Below are positions 54,874 to 64,000 of a stretch of DNA of 64,000 bases, piece after piece. The stretch spans positions 124,001 through 188,000 of the forward strand of contig NZ_FZOF01000006.1 in assembly GCF_900188405.1 (NCBI RefSeq), given 5' to 3'. The translations under genes were made by a program, and so were the position numbers. The notes under the pieces are model-generated. The model made no database searches, was not told where the DNA came from, and saw nothing but the letters and a program-made list of their open reading frames with translations. The DNA is from Actinacidiphila glaucinigra (GTDB lineage Bacteria; Actinomycetota; Actinomycetes; Streptomycetales; Streptomycetaceae). Each line of letters opens with the position of its first letter. Positions within the stretch are counted from its first letter, which is position 1.

Positions 54874-56568
54874 TTGAAGAGAACACGTATGTCCGTCGCC
54901 GTGGTCGCGCTGGCCACGGCGAGCGCGCTGGCCCTGACCGCGTGCGGCGGCGGGGACGGGAAGAGCGCCGCGTCCAAGAAGGACTCGGTGCCCAAGTCCA
55001 GCGTCAACAACATCAAGGCCACCGACCGCGACCAGCTCAAGCAGGGCGGCACCCTGAACTGGCCGATCGGTGAGATCGCCGAGAACTTCAACTACAACCA
55101 GATCGACGGCACCCTCGCCGACGGCATCGACGTCGAGCGCGCCGTGATGCCGATCATCATGATGGCGGACGCCACCGGCACGGTGACCCCGAACCCGGAC
55201 TACCTGACCTCGGCGGAGGCCTCGGACAGCTCCGGCAAGCAGGTCGTCACGTACAAGATCAACCCCAAGGCCAAGTGGTCCGACGGCACGGCGCTGTCCT
55301 GGAAGGACTTCGAGGCCAGCTGGAAGGCGCTGAACGGCAAGGACGCCAAGTACAAGATCTCCTCCAGCACCGGCTACGAGCTGATCAGCAGCGTCGCCAA
55401 GGGCGCGAACGACCAGGAGGCCGTGGTCACCTTCTCCAGCCCCTTCGGCGACTGGAAGAGCCTGTTCACCCCGCTGTACCCGGCGCAGGTCATCGGCACC
55501 CCCGACGGCTTCAACACCGGCTACCTGGGCAAGTTCCCGGTCACCGCGGGTGCCTTCAAGTTCCAGGGCATCGACAAGACCACCAAGACCCTGACCGTCG
55601 TGCGCGACGACAGCTGGTGGGGCAACAAGGCCATCCTGGACAAGATCATCTACCGCGCCCTGGACGCGGATGCCACCGCCGGCGCCTTCGCCAACGGCGA
55701 GGTCGACTTCTTCAGCGTCGGCCCCGACCCGGCCGGCTACAAGCAGGCCCAGCAGGTCAAGGGCGCCGACCTCCGCAAGGCGGCCGGCCCCAACTACCGC
55801 CATGTCACCTTCAACGGCGCCCGCGGCCCGCTGAAGGACGTCAAGGTCCGCCAGGCCATCATGTCCGCCCTGAACCGGCAGGCCATCGCCGAGTCCGACC
55901 TGCAGGGCCTGGACTGGGACGCCAAGCCGCTGAACAACCACTTCTTCGTCACCAACCAGAAGGGCTACAAGGACAACTCCGCCGGCATCGGCACCTTCGA
56001 CCAGGCCAAGGCCAAGAGCCTGCTGGACGAGGCCGGCTGGAAGCAGGGCGGCGAGTTCCGCACCAAGGGCGGCAAGACCCTGGAGCTGGACTTCGTCATC
56101 CCGGCCAACGTCAGCACCTCCGCCAACGAGGGCAAGCTGATGCAGCCGATGCTCAAGGCGGTCGGCATCAAGATGAACATCAAGTCGGTGCCGCTGCAGG
56201 AGTTCTTCGACAAGTACGTCAACACCGGCAGCTTCGACCTGACGGCCTTCTCCTGGCTCGGCACGCCCTTCCCGGTGTCGTCGACCAAGTCGATCTACGC
56301 CAAGCCCGTGGGTGACAACATCCAGCAGAACTACACCGGCGTGGGCAGCGACGAACTCGACGCGGCCATGAACAAGGCCGCCGCGGACACCGACCCGGCC
56401 CAGGCGATCGACGACGCCAACGCCTCGGACCTGCTGATCTGGCAGCAGGCCAACCTGCTCCCGCTGTACCAGCGTCCCGACATCTACGCGGTGAAGAAGA
56501 ACCTGGTCAACATCGGCGCCTACGGCTTCCAGGACCTGCGCTACGAGAACATCGGCTTCCTGAAGTAG
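54874..56568 (+). CDS. peptide-binding lipoprotein of the third operon
   Basis: The 564-aa protein has the lipobox LALTAC (lipid-bound Cys24), a Lys/Ser-rich linker and an SBP_bac_5 fold with RDQLKQGGTLNWPIGEIAENFN at the start of the domain and FEASWKALNGKDAKYK, typical of a subfamily (DppA/OppA-like) that I have seen in Streptomyces. It begins with TTG 54874 after GAGGAGAG. It is the last gene of its operon, not the first, which differs from the minus-strand operons. A terminator at 56591-56626 follows. Confidence 0.9.
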   Translation: MKRTRMSVAVVALATASALALTACGGGDGKSAASKKDSVPKSSVNNIKATDRDQLKQGGTLNWPIGEIAENFNYNQIDGTLADGIDVERAVMPIIMMADATGTVTPNPDYLTSAEASDSSGKQVVTYKINPKAKWSDGTALSWKDFEASWKALNGKDAKYKISSSTGYELISSVAKGANDQEAVVTFSSPFGDWKSLFTPLYPAQVIGTPDGFNTGYLGKFPVTAGAFKFQGIDKTTKTLTVVRDDSWWGNKAILDKIIYRALDADATAGAFANGEVDFFSVGPDPAGYKQAQQVKGADLRKAAGPNYRHVTFNGARGPLKDVKVRQAIMSALNRQAIAESDLQGLDWDAKPLNNHFFVTNQKGYKDNSAGIGTFDQAKAKSLLDEAGWKQGGEFRTKGGKTLELDFVIPANVSTSANEGKLMQPMLKAVGIKMNIKSVPLQEFFDKYVNTGSFDLTAFSWLGTPFPVSSTKSIYAKPVGDNIQQNYTGVGSDELDAAMNKAAADTDPAQAIDDANASDLLIWQQANLLPLYQRPDIYAVKKNLVNIGAYGFQDLRYENIGFLK

Positions 56569-56590
56569 ACCCCGCCGGCTCCCGGTACCC

Positions 56591-56626
56591 CGTCCGCCCC
56601 GTCACCGCCCGGTGACGGGGCGGACG
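56591..56626 (+). terminator. terminator hairpin of the third operon
   Basis: A perfect 16-bp inverted repeat (CGTCCGCCCCGTCACC and its complement) with a 4-nt loop starts 23 bp after the lipoprotein stop. Confidence 0.85.
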
Positions 56627-56653
56627 CGTTCCCGCGAACGGGTGCCGAACGCC

Positions 56654-56692
56654 CGAGGGGCGCCCGCGCGGTGTTCTCGCGGGCGCCCCTCG
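56654..56692 (-). terminator. terminator hairpin of the fourth operon
   Basis: A perfect 15-bp inverted repeat (CGAGGGGCGCCCGCG and its complement) with a 9-nt loop lies 20 bp after the stop of the minus-strand OppF gene. With the preceding hairpin it separates the two convergent operons. Confidence 0.85.
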
Positions 56693-56711
56693 TGGGTGGT
56701 GCGGGTGGTGC

Positions 56712-57824
56712 TCAGTTCACCGCGTGGACGACGTCCTTCTCCTCGGCGAAGTGGCACGCCGACTCGTGCGCGGCCGGGGTGTCGTCGCCGACGAAGCGCT
56801 GCGGGATGGCCAGCAGCGGCTCCTCGGTGGCGCACCGGTCCTGGGCCTTCCAGCAGCGGGTGCGGAAACGGCACCCGGACGGCGGGTTGGCGGGCGACGG
56901 GACGTCACCGGTGAGGATGATGCGCTCGCGGTGCTCGCGCGCCTCCGGGTCCGGCACCGGCACGGCCGACAGCAGCGCCTGGGTGTACGGGTGGGTCGGG
57001 TGGTCGTAGATCTCGGTGTCGGTACCAATCTCGGCCATCTTGCCCAGGTACATCACGCCGACGCGGTCGGAGATGTGGCGGACGATGGACAGGTCGTGCG
57101 CGATGAAGATGTAGGAGAGGTTGAACTCGTCCTGCAGCTTCTCCATCAGGTTGATGACCTGCGCCTGCACGGAGACGTCCAGCGCCGAGACCGGCTCGTC
57201 GCAGATAATGATCTCCGGGTTGAGCGCCAGGCCGCGGGCGATGCCGATGCGCTGCCGCTGACCGCCGGAGAACTGGTGCGGGTACCGGTTGATGTACTCC
57301 GGGTTGAGGCCGACGACGTCCAGCAGCTCCTGCACCTTGCGGCGCCGGTCGCCCTTCGGGGCCACCTCGGGGTGGATGTCGTAGGTCTCGCCGATGATGT
57401 CGCCGACCGTCATGCGCGGGTTCAGCGAGGTGTACGGGTCCTGGAACACCATCTGGATGTTCCGGCGCACGGCCTTCAGGGCGCGGCGGGACAGCTTGGT
57501 GATGTCCTGCCCCTTGTAGAAGACCTCGCCGGCGGTGGCCCGCTCCAGGTTCATCAGCAGCTTGGCCACGGTGGACTTGCCGCAGCCGGACTCGCCCACG
57601 ATGCCCAGGGTCTCGCCCTGGTACAGGTCGAAGGAGATCCCGTCGACGGCCTTGACGGCGCCGACCTGCTTCTTGAAGAGGATGCCCTGGGTCAGCGGGA
57701 AGTGCTTGACCAGGTTGCGCACCTGGAGGATCGGCTCGCCGCGCTCGACCGGCTTGGCGATCGCGGCCTCCACCGCCGCCACCTCGTCGGAGACGGCCTC
57801 GTCGTTCTTGGTGACGTCAGCCAT
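56712..57824 (-). CDS. peptide ABC importer ATPase, OppF of the fourth operon
   Basis: The 370-aa protein has a 25-residue acidic N-terminal arm, Walker [29 protein letters not shown], Walker [13 protein letters not shown] (Cys instead of the more common Ala before Asp) and [17 protein letters not shown] 57824 overlaps the OppD stop by eight bases, with AAGGAG in the end of that gene. It is nearly collinear with the OppF at 44744. Confidence 0.92.
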   Translation of the reverse strand: MADVTKNDEAVSDEVAAVEAAIAKPVERGEPILQVRNLVKHFPLTQGILFKKQVGAVKAVDGISFDLYQGETLGIVGESGCGKSTVAKLLMNLERATAGEVFYKGQDITKLSRRALKAVRRNIQMVFQDPYTSLNPRMTVGDIIGETYDIHPEVAPKGDRRRKVQELLDVVGLNPEYINRYPHQFSGGQRQRIGIARGLALNPEIIICDEPVSALDVSVQAQVINLMEKLQDEFNLSYIFIAHDLSIVRHISDRVGVMYLGKMAEIGTDTEIYDHPTHPYTQALLSAVPVPDPEAREHRERIILTGDVPSPANPPSGCRFRTRCWKAQDRCATEEPLLAIPQRFVGDDTPAAHESACHFAEEKDVVHAVN

Positions 57825-58872
57825 GGATCGTCTCCTTCCAGAAGTGGCACGCGCTGCCGCGGCCCGGCAGCTCGCTGCCGTCCTGCTCGGTCACCCGGTG
57901 CAGCGTGGGGACCTCGGTGCGGCAGATGTCCTGCGCCATCTCGCAGCGCGGGTTGAAGGCGCAGCCAGTGGGGATGCGCAGCAGGTTCGGGGGCAGGCCC
58001 TTGATCGCGTAGAGCTCCTGGCCCTTCTGGTCCAGGCGCGGGATCGACTCCAGCAGGCCCTTGGTGTAGGGGTGCGCCGGGCGCTTGTAGATCTCGTGCA
58101 CGGGCGCGGTCTCGACGATCCGGCCCGCGTACATCACGGCGATCTTGTCCGCGACGTCGGCGACCACGCCGAGGTCGTGGGTGATCAGGATCAGGCCCAT
58201 GTTGTACTCGCGCTGCAGATCCGCGAGCAGGTCCATGACCTGCGCCTGCACCGTCACGTCGAGCGCGGTGGTCGGCTCGTCGGCGATGATCAGCTCGGGC
58301 TCCAGGGCGAGCGCCATCGCGATCATGATGCGCTGGCGCATACCGCCGGAGAACTGGTGCGGGTAGTCGTTGACCCGCTCCCTCGCCGCCGGGATGCGGA
58401 CCCGGTCCATCATCTCGATGGCCTTGGCCTTGGCTTCCTTCTTGGACAGGCCCTGGTGGACCCGGAACATCTCGCCCAGCTGGTAGCCGACGGTGAGCAC
58501 CGGGTTCAGCGAGGACAGCGCGTCCTGGAAGATCATCGCGATCTTGCGGCCGCGGATCTTCCGGCGCTCCTCGTTGGACATCTTGAGCATGTCCCGGCCC
58601 TGGAAGAGGATCTCGCCGTGCGGGATCTTCCCAGGCGGCATGTCGAGGATGCCCATGATCGCCTGCGCGGTGACGGACTTGCCGGAGCCGGACTCGCCCA
58701 GCACCGCCAGGGTCTCGCCCGCCGACACCGTGTAGTTCACGCCGTTGACGGCCTTGGCGACGCCGTCCCGGGTGTGGAACTCCACGTGCAGGTCGCGCAC
58801 TTCCAGCAGCGGCGTGGCGGCGTCCCCGGTACGGGGCGCGGGCACGTCCGCGTTCTTGTCGATGATGGTCAC
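57817..58872 (-). CDS. peptide ABC importer ATPase, OppD of the fourth operon
   Basis: The 351-aa protein has [51 protein letters not shown] and the closing CAFNPRCEMAQDIC. GTG 58872 has GGGAGG upstream; the reading frame stays open further left only as an artefact in the OppC gene. The same protein order and similar residues appear in the operon at 44744-50350. Confidence 0.92.
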   Translation of the reverse strand: MTIIDKNADVPAPRTGDAATPLLEVRDLHVEFHTRDGVAKAVNGVNYTVSAGETLAVLGESGSGKSVTAQAIMGILDMPPGKIPHGEILFQGRDMLKMSNEERRKIRGRKIAMIFQDALSSLNPVLTVGYQLGEMFRVHQGLSKKEAKAKAIEMMDRVRIPAARERVNDYPHQFSGGMRQRIMIAMALALEPELIIADEPTTALDVTVQAQVMDLLADLQREYNMGLILITHDLGVVADVADKIAVMYAGRIVETAPVHEIYKRPAHPYTKGLLESIPRLDQKGQELYAIKGLPPNLLRIPTGCAFNPRCEMAQDICRTEVPTLHRVTEQDGSELPGRGSACHFWKETIHG

Positions 58873-58883
58873 GTACGCCTCCC

Positions 58884-59846
58884 TCAGCGCAGCTTGGGGT
58901 CGAGGGCGTTGCGGACCGCATCGCCGAGCATGATGAACGCCAGGACCGTGATGCTCAGCATGATCGACGGGTACAGCATGATGTGCTGCGCCGTACGGAT
59001 CTGCTGGGCACCGCCGGAGATGTCCTGGCCCCAGGAGACCACGGACGTGGGCAGACCGAGGCCGAGGTAGGACAGGGTCGCCTCGGCCGAGATGTAGCCG
59101 CCGAGCGCGATGGTGGCGACCACGATCACCGGGGCCACGGCGTTCGGAAGGATGTGCTTCATCAGGATCCGGCTGGTGCTCGCGCCCAGCGCCTGGGCCG
59201 CGTGCACGTAGTCGGCCTGCTTGATCGTGATCACCGAACCGCGCATGACGCGGGCGATCTGCGTCCAGCCGAGGAAGGCCAGGGCGCCGGAGACCACCCA
59301 GACGGTGCGGTCGGTGAAGGAGTTCAGGACGACCAGCGTGCCGAGCAGGAAGGGCACCGCGAAGAAGACGTCGGTGAGCCGGGACAGGATCGTGTCGACC
59401 CAGCCGCCGAAGTAGCCGGCGATCATGCCGACCAGGCCGCCCAGCACGGTGACCAGGACGGTCACGCTGACGCCGACCGTGATCGAGGCGCGGGTCCCGT
59501 AGATCACACGGGCGAAGACGCTGCGGCCCTGCCCGTCGTAACCGAGCCACTCCGCGGAGAAGACCTTGCCGTACTCGGGCTTGCCCAGGTAGTGGTTCCG
59601 CAGGTCGGCGTAGGTCGGCGAGGCGCTGGTGAACAGGCCCGGGAAGACCGCGATCAGCAGGAGGAGCAGGATCAGGATGCCGGAGACCACGAAGTAGGGG
59701 TTGCGGCGCAGGTCCCGCCAGGCGTCGCCCCACAGGCTGCGCGCCTTCTCCGCCTGGGGCGCGGGCCCCGTGGCGGCAGCGGCGTCCGCGGCCGTGGCGG
59801 CCATCGGGTCCGCGTTCTCGACGGCGGTCTTGGTGACGTCAGGCAT
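58884..59846 (-). CDS. peptide ABC importer permease, OppC of the fourth operon
   Basis: The 320-aa protein has an Ala-rich N-terminus, a first helix (NPYFVVSGILILLLLLIAVFPG), an external part with EWLGYDGQGRSVFARVIYGTR and five more helices with KQADYVHAAQALGASTSRILMKHILPN. It starts at ATG 59846, overlapping the OppB stop by eight bases, as in the duplicate operon. Confidence 0.91.
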   Translation of the reverse strand: MPDVTKTAVENADPMAATAADAAAATGPAPQAEKARSLWGDAWRDLRRNPYFVVSGILILLLLLIAVFPGLFTSASPTYADLRNHYLGKPEYGKVFSAEWLGYDGQGRSVFARVIYGTRASITVGVSVTVLVTVLGGLVGMIAGYFGGWVDTILSRLTDVFFAVPFLLGTLVVLNSFTDRTVWVVSGALAFLGWTQIARVMRGSVITIKQADYVHAAQALGASTSRILMKHILPNAVAPVIVVATIALGGYISAEATLSYLGLGLPTSVVSWGQDISGGAQQIRTAQHIMLYPSIMLSITVLAFIMLGDAVRNALDPKLR

Positions 59847-60771
59847 AACGGATCCTCGGGTCCAGGACCGCGTAGAGCAGGTCGACGAGCAGGCTGGTGA
59901 AGAGGAACACCAGCACGAGGACGGTGACGAGGCCGACCAGCGTGGTCCCCTCGCGGCGCAGGATCGACTCGTAGATCGTGCCGCCGACACCGTGGATGTT
60001 GAACAGGCCCTCGGTGACGACCGCGCCGCCCATCAGGGCGCCGATGTCGGTGCCGAGGAAGGTGACGACGGGGATCATCGAGTTGCGCATCAGGTGCACA
60101 CCGATCACGCGGCGCCGGGGCAGGCCCTTGGCGACGGCGGTCCGCATGTAGTCGGCGCGCAGGTTCTCGGCTATGGAGGTACGGGTCAGACGCGCCACGT
60201 ACGCCAGCGAGAGGGCGGCCAGCACGATGGCCGGCATCAGCAGCTGGCTGTAGTTCGTGTCGTCCTGGACGTTCGGTGTCATCCAGCCGAGCTGGAAGGC
60301 GAAGACCAGCTTGAAGATGAAGCCGAGGACGAAGACCGGGACCGAGATCAGCAGCAGGGTGAAGATCAGCACCAGCGAGTCGGCGAGCTTGCCCGCCCGC
60401 ATGCCGGCCCAGACACCGAGGGCGATGCCCACGACCAGTTCGATCGCGAAGGCGAGCGAGGCGAGCCGGATCGTCACCGGGAAGGCCTCGCCGAGCACGT
60501 CCCGCACCGGCCGACCGCTGGCAATCTGGTTGCCGAAGTCGAAGTGCAGGATGATGCCCGTCATGTAATCCCAGTACTGCTTCAGGATCGGCTGGTCGAG
60601 CCCCAGGTCGTGACGGATCCGCGCCACGGTCGTCGGATCCGCGCCCTTGTCACCGAAGAGCGCCCGTACGGGGTCGCCGGGGAGGGCGTAGACCATGAGA
60701 AAGATGAGCAGAGTCGTCCCGATGAAAACCGGGATCATCTGGAGCAGTCGCCGCGCGACGTAACGCCCCAT
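59839..60771 (-). CDS. peptide ABC importer permease, OppB of the fourth operon
   Basis: The 310-aa protein starts MGRYVARRLLQMIPVFIGTT and has six helices with RADYMRTAVAKGLPRRRVIGVHLMRN. It shares long stretches with the OppB at 47796. ATG 60771 has GGAGG upstream. It is separated from the binding-protein gene by 154 bp with a strong hairpin (60807-60852). Confidence 0.91.
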   Translation of the reverse strand: MGRYVARRLLQMIPVFIGTTLLIFLMVYALPGDPVRALFGDKGADPTTVARIRHDLGLDQPILKQYWDYMTGIILHFDFGNQIASGRPVRDVLGEAFPVTIRLASLAFAIELVVGIALGVWAGMRAGKLADSLVLIFTLLLISVPVFVLGFIFKLVFAFQLGWMTPNVQDDTNYSQLLMPAIVLAALSLAYVARLTRTSIAENLRADYMRTAVAKGLPRRRVIGVHLMRNSMIPVVTFLGTDIGALMGGAVVTEGLFNIHGVGGTIYESILRREGTTLVGLVTVLVLVFLFTSLLVDLLYAVLDPRIRYA

Positions 60772-60806
60772 CGTGCCTCCATGTCAGTCGCTGTGGCAGC
60801 AGAGAT

Positions 60807-60852
60807 GGGCCCTTCTCCCGTCCTCCTCTTCGGGAAGACGGGAGAAGGGCCC
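60807..60852 (-). terminator. attenuating hairpin between binding protein and permease genes
   Basis: A perfect 16-bp inverted repeat (GGGCCCTTCTCCCGTC and its complement) with a 14-nt loop lies 73 bp after the lipoprotein stop and 35 bp before the permease start. It probably limits transcription of the downstream genes. Confidence 0.75.
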
Positions 60853-60925
60853 CCCAGCCGTTGCCTGCACCCTGCGCGTCCGACGTCCCCGTCAGTCCCG
60901 CACCGGTGTGCTCACTACGCGATGG

Positions 60926-62560
60926 TTACTTCTTGACCTCGACGCCGGTGAGGACCGGGTCACCGTTCTGGGCGTACTGGACGTTCGAGACGTTCTCCGA
61001 GTAGCCGGCGTTGACCTTGTAGTACCAGAGCGGGATGGCGGGCATGAGCTCGACCATCTTCTTCTCGACGGCCTGGTACTCCTTGACCGACTCGTCCAGG
61101 GTGGGCGCGATGTCGGCCTTCTTGATCATCGAGTCCAGCTCCTTGTTGGAGAAGCCGGACTGGTTGCCCGCCGAGGTGGTGGCGTACAGGTCGCGGATGA
61201 AGTTGGCGTTCACGGGGTAGTCGAGCACCCAGCCACTGCGGTAGATCGACTTGACCTCGTGGGCCTCACGCGCGTCCAGGTCGCTCTGGAAGTCGGCCTT
61301 GGAGTCGCCGGCGCACTTGATGCCGGTCGCGTTGGAGATGCTGTTGCAGACAGCCTCCACCCACTCCTTGTGGCCGCCATCGGCGTTGTACTGGATGGAG
61401 ATCTTGTTGCCGGGGACGCCGCCGCCGGCCTTGATGAGCTCCTTGGCCTTCGCGGGGTCGTACTTGAAGACGTCGCCGCCCACGTTGTCCTGGTAGCCGA
61501 GAACGCCCTTGGCGACGAAGCCGGTGGCGGGCTCACGGGTGCCCTGGAGAACGGTCTTGGTGATGGTGTCGCGGTCGATCGCCATCGACAGACCCTGGAT
61601 GACCTTGGGGTCGACGTTCTTCCACTGCTTGGAGTAGAAGGCCGGGACGATGGACTGGATGGCGGAGTACGCCTGGTCCACGGCGCGGTCACCGAGGTCG
61701 TCGCGGTAGACCGGGAGGTCCTTCGGGCCGATCTGACGCAGGACGTCGACGTTGCCCGACTTCAGGTCCTCGTACGCAGCCTCGAGGCCGGTGTAGTTCT
61801 TGAAGATCACACCGCCGTTCTTCGCCTTGTCCGGGCCCTTGTAGCCGTCGAAGCGCTTGACCTCGATCTGCTTCTTGTGGTCCCACTTGACGAACTGGTA
61901 CGGGCCGTTGCCGACCGGGTTCTCGCCCGCGGCCTTCGGGTCCTTGTAGAAGGACTCCGGCAGCGGCGAGAACACCTCGTAGCCGAGCTTGTACACGAAG
62001 TACGGGATCGGGGTGGTGAGCTCGATCGTGAAGGTCTTGTCGTCGACGACCTTCAGGCCGGACATGGCGTCGGCCTTCGGCTTCGCACCCTCCTTGGCGG
62101 GGTGGACGTCCTCGAAGCCCTTGATGTCGGCGAACCACGACGCGTTGGTCTGGGCGTTGTTGATGTTGGCGGCCCAGTTCCACGCCTTGACGTAGGACTC
62201 CGCGGTCACCGGGGTGCCGTCGTGGAAGGTCCAGCCGTCCTTCAGGGTGACCGTGAAGGTCTTGTTGTCCTTGGTGTCCACCGACTGGGCGTTCACCATG
62301 ACGATCTTGCCCTGGGGGTCGTAGTCCACGAGCTGCGCGAACAGCGAGCGGACGACGATGCTGCCGTTGGACTCCATGGTGTTGGCAGGCTGCAGGGGGT
62401 TCTGCGGCTCGCCGACCTCGACGGAGAACTTGCCGTTGGGGTTGACGCCGCCAGCGTCGTTCTTGCTGCCCTTGTCGCCGCCGCCGCCACCGCAAGCGGT
62501 AGCAGCCATAGCGACGATGATCGCACCTGCGACCCAAGTGGCGCTCTTGGCACCGCGCAT
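60926..62560 (-). CDS. peptide-binding lipoprotein of the fourth operon
   Basis: The 544-aa protein has the lipobox MAATAC (lipid-bound Cys23), a Gly/Lys linker and SBP_bac_5 features: EVGEPQNPLQPANTMESNGS, LKDGWTFHDGTPVTAESYVKAWNW and the end EYQAVEKKMVELMPAIPLWYYKVNAG. It resembles the lipoprotein at 48725-50350. ATG 62560 has a strong GAGGAGG site. It is the first gene of operon binding protein, B, C, D, F. The hairpin 60807-60852 should raise its share of transcript. Confidence 0.93.
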   Translation of the reverse strand: MRGAKSATWVAGAIIVAMAATACGGGGGDKGSKNDAGGVNPNGKFSVEVGEPQNPLQPANTMESNGSIVVRSLFAQLVDYDPQGKIVMVNAQSVDTKDNKTFTVTLKDGWTFHDGTPVTAESYVKAWNWAANINNAQTNASWFADIKGFEDVHPAKEGAKPKADAMSGLKVVDDKTFTIELTTPIPYFVYKLGYEVFSPLPESFYKDPKAAGENPVGNGPYQFVKWDHKKQIEVKRFDGYKGPDKAKNGGVIFKNYTGLEAAYEDLKSGNVDVLRQIGPKDLPVYRDDLGDRAVDQAYSAIQSIVPAFYSKQWKNVDPKVIQGLSMAIDRDTITKTVLQGTREPATGFVAKGVLGYQDNVGGDVFKYDPAKAKELIKAGGGVPGNKISIQYNADGGHKEWVEAVCNSISNATGIKCAGDSKADFQSDLDAREAHEVKSIYRSGWVLDYPVNANFIRDLYATTSAGNQSGFSNKELDSMIKKADIAPTLDESVKEYQAVEKKMVELMPAIPLWYYKVNAGYSENVSNVQYAQNGDPVLTGVEVKK

Positions 62561-63267
62561 GGGTTTGCCTCCTCAGGAGTCACTGTTCTTACGTGAAAGG
62601 GCCGGCCTCACTGACACCCCTGACAGTGATTCCGGTCACCTGTGCTCGTGAGTCGGCGCTCCCCATAAGCGCTTGGACCCATTGACCCGAGCTCAACGGC
62701 TCCAACTATCGGTCACGTTGGGCCTACGAACCACACACTTACGATCTCGTTTTGGTCACAACCGGTCCAAAACAATCCCGCAATTCGGACATTTGGATTG
62801 TAGACAGACACCGACGAAACGGACTTGTAACACAAGTACCGGTGAACGCCGTCCGGTATCCGGACGTCGCCGGACTGAAATCCGGTTGCCCTCAAAGCGC
62901 GTAGATTCCACGCGAATGTACGTGGCTGACGGGCCGACAGGGAACGAGCTGTCGCGCCCACGCCACTGGCGCAACCGCGACACATCGGCACCCCTGGAGC
63001 CGCACCGCGCACGGCGGGCGCCGCGGCGGTGAGTTCGGTCACATCGGACCCCGGAAAGGGCCCCGATTGTGACCGGCCTCACGCGGAACGGCGCTCCGGC
63101 CGCTCCGGGATCACCACAGATGTGCCGCCATGTCGTACATACGCCACCGCCGACCGCAAGCGGCCGCGAAGCGGCCCGGCCGCCCCCGTGGGACCGGGGA
63201 CGGCCGGGCCGGTGTCTGCACCGCCGGGGGCCCGGTCCGCGCCGGCGGGGCGCGGACCGGGACGGCC
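62561..63267. other. 707-bp region between typA and the fourth operon
   Basis: The part next to the lipoprotein (62561-62860) is less GC-rich than coding DNA and must contain its promoter. On the minus strand a good -10 (TACAAT at 62810-62815) was seen but no matching -35 at 16-18 bp. The part near typA holds the terminator 63231-63261. Short frames are present, none with a ribosome site or recognisable product. Confidence 0.55.
63231..63261 (-). terminator. terminator hairpin of typA
   Basis: A perfect 13-bp inverted repeat (CCCGGTCCGCGCC and its complement) with a 5-nt loop lies 6 bp after the typA stop codon. Confidence 0.85.
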
Positions 63268-64000
63268 TCAGCGCTTGGCGCGGGACGCGGTGCGGCCGCG
63301 CTCCTTCTGGTCCAGGACGACCTTGCGGATGCGGACGGTCTCCGGGGTCACCTCGACGCACTCGTCGTCGCGGCAGAACTCCAGCGACTGCTCCAGGGAG
63401 AGCTTGCGCGGCGGGACGATCGCCTCGAACGAGTCGGCCGACGAGGACCGCATGTTCGTGAGCTTCTTCTCCTTGGTGATGTTGACGTCCATGTCGTCGG
63501 AGCGGGAGTTCTCGCCGACGATCATGCCCTCGTACACCTCGGTGCCCGGGTCGGTGAACAGCACGCCGCGCTCCTGGAGGTTCGTCATCGCGAAGGCGGT
63601 GACGGCACCGGCGCGGTCGGCGACCAGGGAGCCGTTGTTGCGGGTCACCAGCTGGCCGAACCACGGCTCGTGACCCTCGTGGATGGAGTGGGCGATGCCC
63701 GTGCCGCGCGTTCCGGTCAGGAACTCGGTACGGAAGCCGATCAGACCGCGGGAGGGGACGACGAACTCCATGCGGACCCAGCCGGAGCCGTGGTTGGACA
63801 TGTTGTCCATCCGGCCCTTGCGGGTGCCCATGAGCTGCGTCACGGCGCCCATGTGCTCCTCGGGCACGTCGATGGTGATGCGCTCGACCGGCTCGTGGAC
63901 CTTGCCGTCGACCTCGCGGGTGACCACCTGCGGCTTGCCGACGGTCAGCTCGAAGCCCTCACGGCGCATCTGCTCGACCAGGATGGCGAGCGCGAGCTCA
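63268..64000 (-). CDS. typA: translational GTPase TypA/BipA, C-terminal part (cut by window edge)
   Basis: The visible 244 residues begin inside [26 protein letters not shown] and cover the EF-G-like domain V and the TypA-specific C-terminal domain, with [47 protein letters not shown] and the conserved [19 protein letters not shown]. TypA is a ribosome-binding GTPase acting in stress and ribosome assembly. The GTPase domain lies outside the window to the right. A hairpin ends the gene. In M. tuberculosis typA also marks one end of this conserved block. Confidence 0.95.
   Translation of the reverse strand, partial: ELALAILVEQMRREGFELTVGKPQVVTREVDGKVHEPVERITIDVPEEHMGAVTQLMGTRKGRMDNMSNHGSGWVRMEFVVPSRGLIGFRTEFLTGTRGTGIAHSIHEGHEPWFGQLVTRNNGSLVADRAGAVTAFAMTNLQERGVLFTDPGTEVYEGMIVGENSRSDDMDVNITKEKKLTNMRSSSADSFEAIVPPRKLSLEQSLEFCRDDECVEVTPETVRIRKVVLDQKERGRTASRAKR

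Noticed and set aside
62801..62850. Housekeeping promoter for the fourth importer operon based on TACAAT
   Set aside because: The -10 is good but no acceptable -35 lies 16-18 bp upstream, so it was not called as a promoter.

Overview
The window is high-GC DNA with dense third-position G/C coding, GTG and TTG starts, mycothiol (MshB) and N-succinyl-diaminopimelate genes, Tat/HtrA/ECF-sigma genes and a set of Opp/BldK-type peptide importers. Together these point to a chromosomal core segment of a Streptomyces or close relative. From memory, the order typA ... mshB ... fdxA-dapC ... dapE ... LOG ... folP2 ... DivIVA-like ... tag ... DUF3117 ... methyltransferase/ECF sigma/anti-sigma/htrA/tatB ... 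mrp ... DUF1003/MgtE-like ... corA matches the order in Mycobacterium tuberculosis between typA (Rv1165) and corA (Rv1239c). Most of the window is therefore ancient actinobacterial core, read here from corA (left) to typA (right).

Layout. 1-7432: a cut-off gene, a 49-aa protein, MarC-type membrane protein, PHP phosphoesterase, zinc-ribbon protein, SUFU-like protein, CorA with a structured leader, EamA exporter and a lipoprotein. 7606-10610: a soluble MgtE-N/CBS protein translationally coupled to a DUF1003 membrane protein, then Mrp. 10704-16068: envelope-stress cluster with ECF sigma factor, zinc-binding anti-sigma factor, HtrA protease and TatB, with a divergent methyltransferase and a good ECF-type promoter in the shared gap. 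16176-26669: DUF3117, enoyl-CoA hydratase, DNA glycosylase, DivIVA-like protein, FolP2, LOG-type hydrolase, DapE, a lysozyme-like anchored protein, a secreted small protein, DapC, ferredoxin, GNAT and a SirB1-like protein.

26714-27272 is a remarkable gene-free imperfect palindrome of about 560 bp between two convergent genes. 27292-34640: response regulator, sensor kinase and ABC-2 exporter, a collagen-like/VanW-type membrane-anchored protein, DUF6113-like protein, MshB and a tiny membrane protein. 34831-37999: a DPP-IV-like peptidase convergent with a polytopic membrane protein.

38429-62560 holds four peptide ABC importer operons (19 genes) in alternating orientation. A bldK-ordered operon (permease, binding protein, permease, two ATPases) is followed by an oppABCDF operon on the minus strand, a plus-strand operon with a fused double ATPase and its binding protein last, and a second oppABCDF operon on the minus strand that looks like a duplicate of the first. 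The window closes with the 3' part of typA.

The peptidase, the four importers and the HtrA/Tat genes make this an envelope and extracellular-peptide neighbourhood. No tRNA, rRNA, transposase, integrase or CRISPR array was seen.
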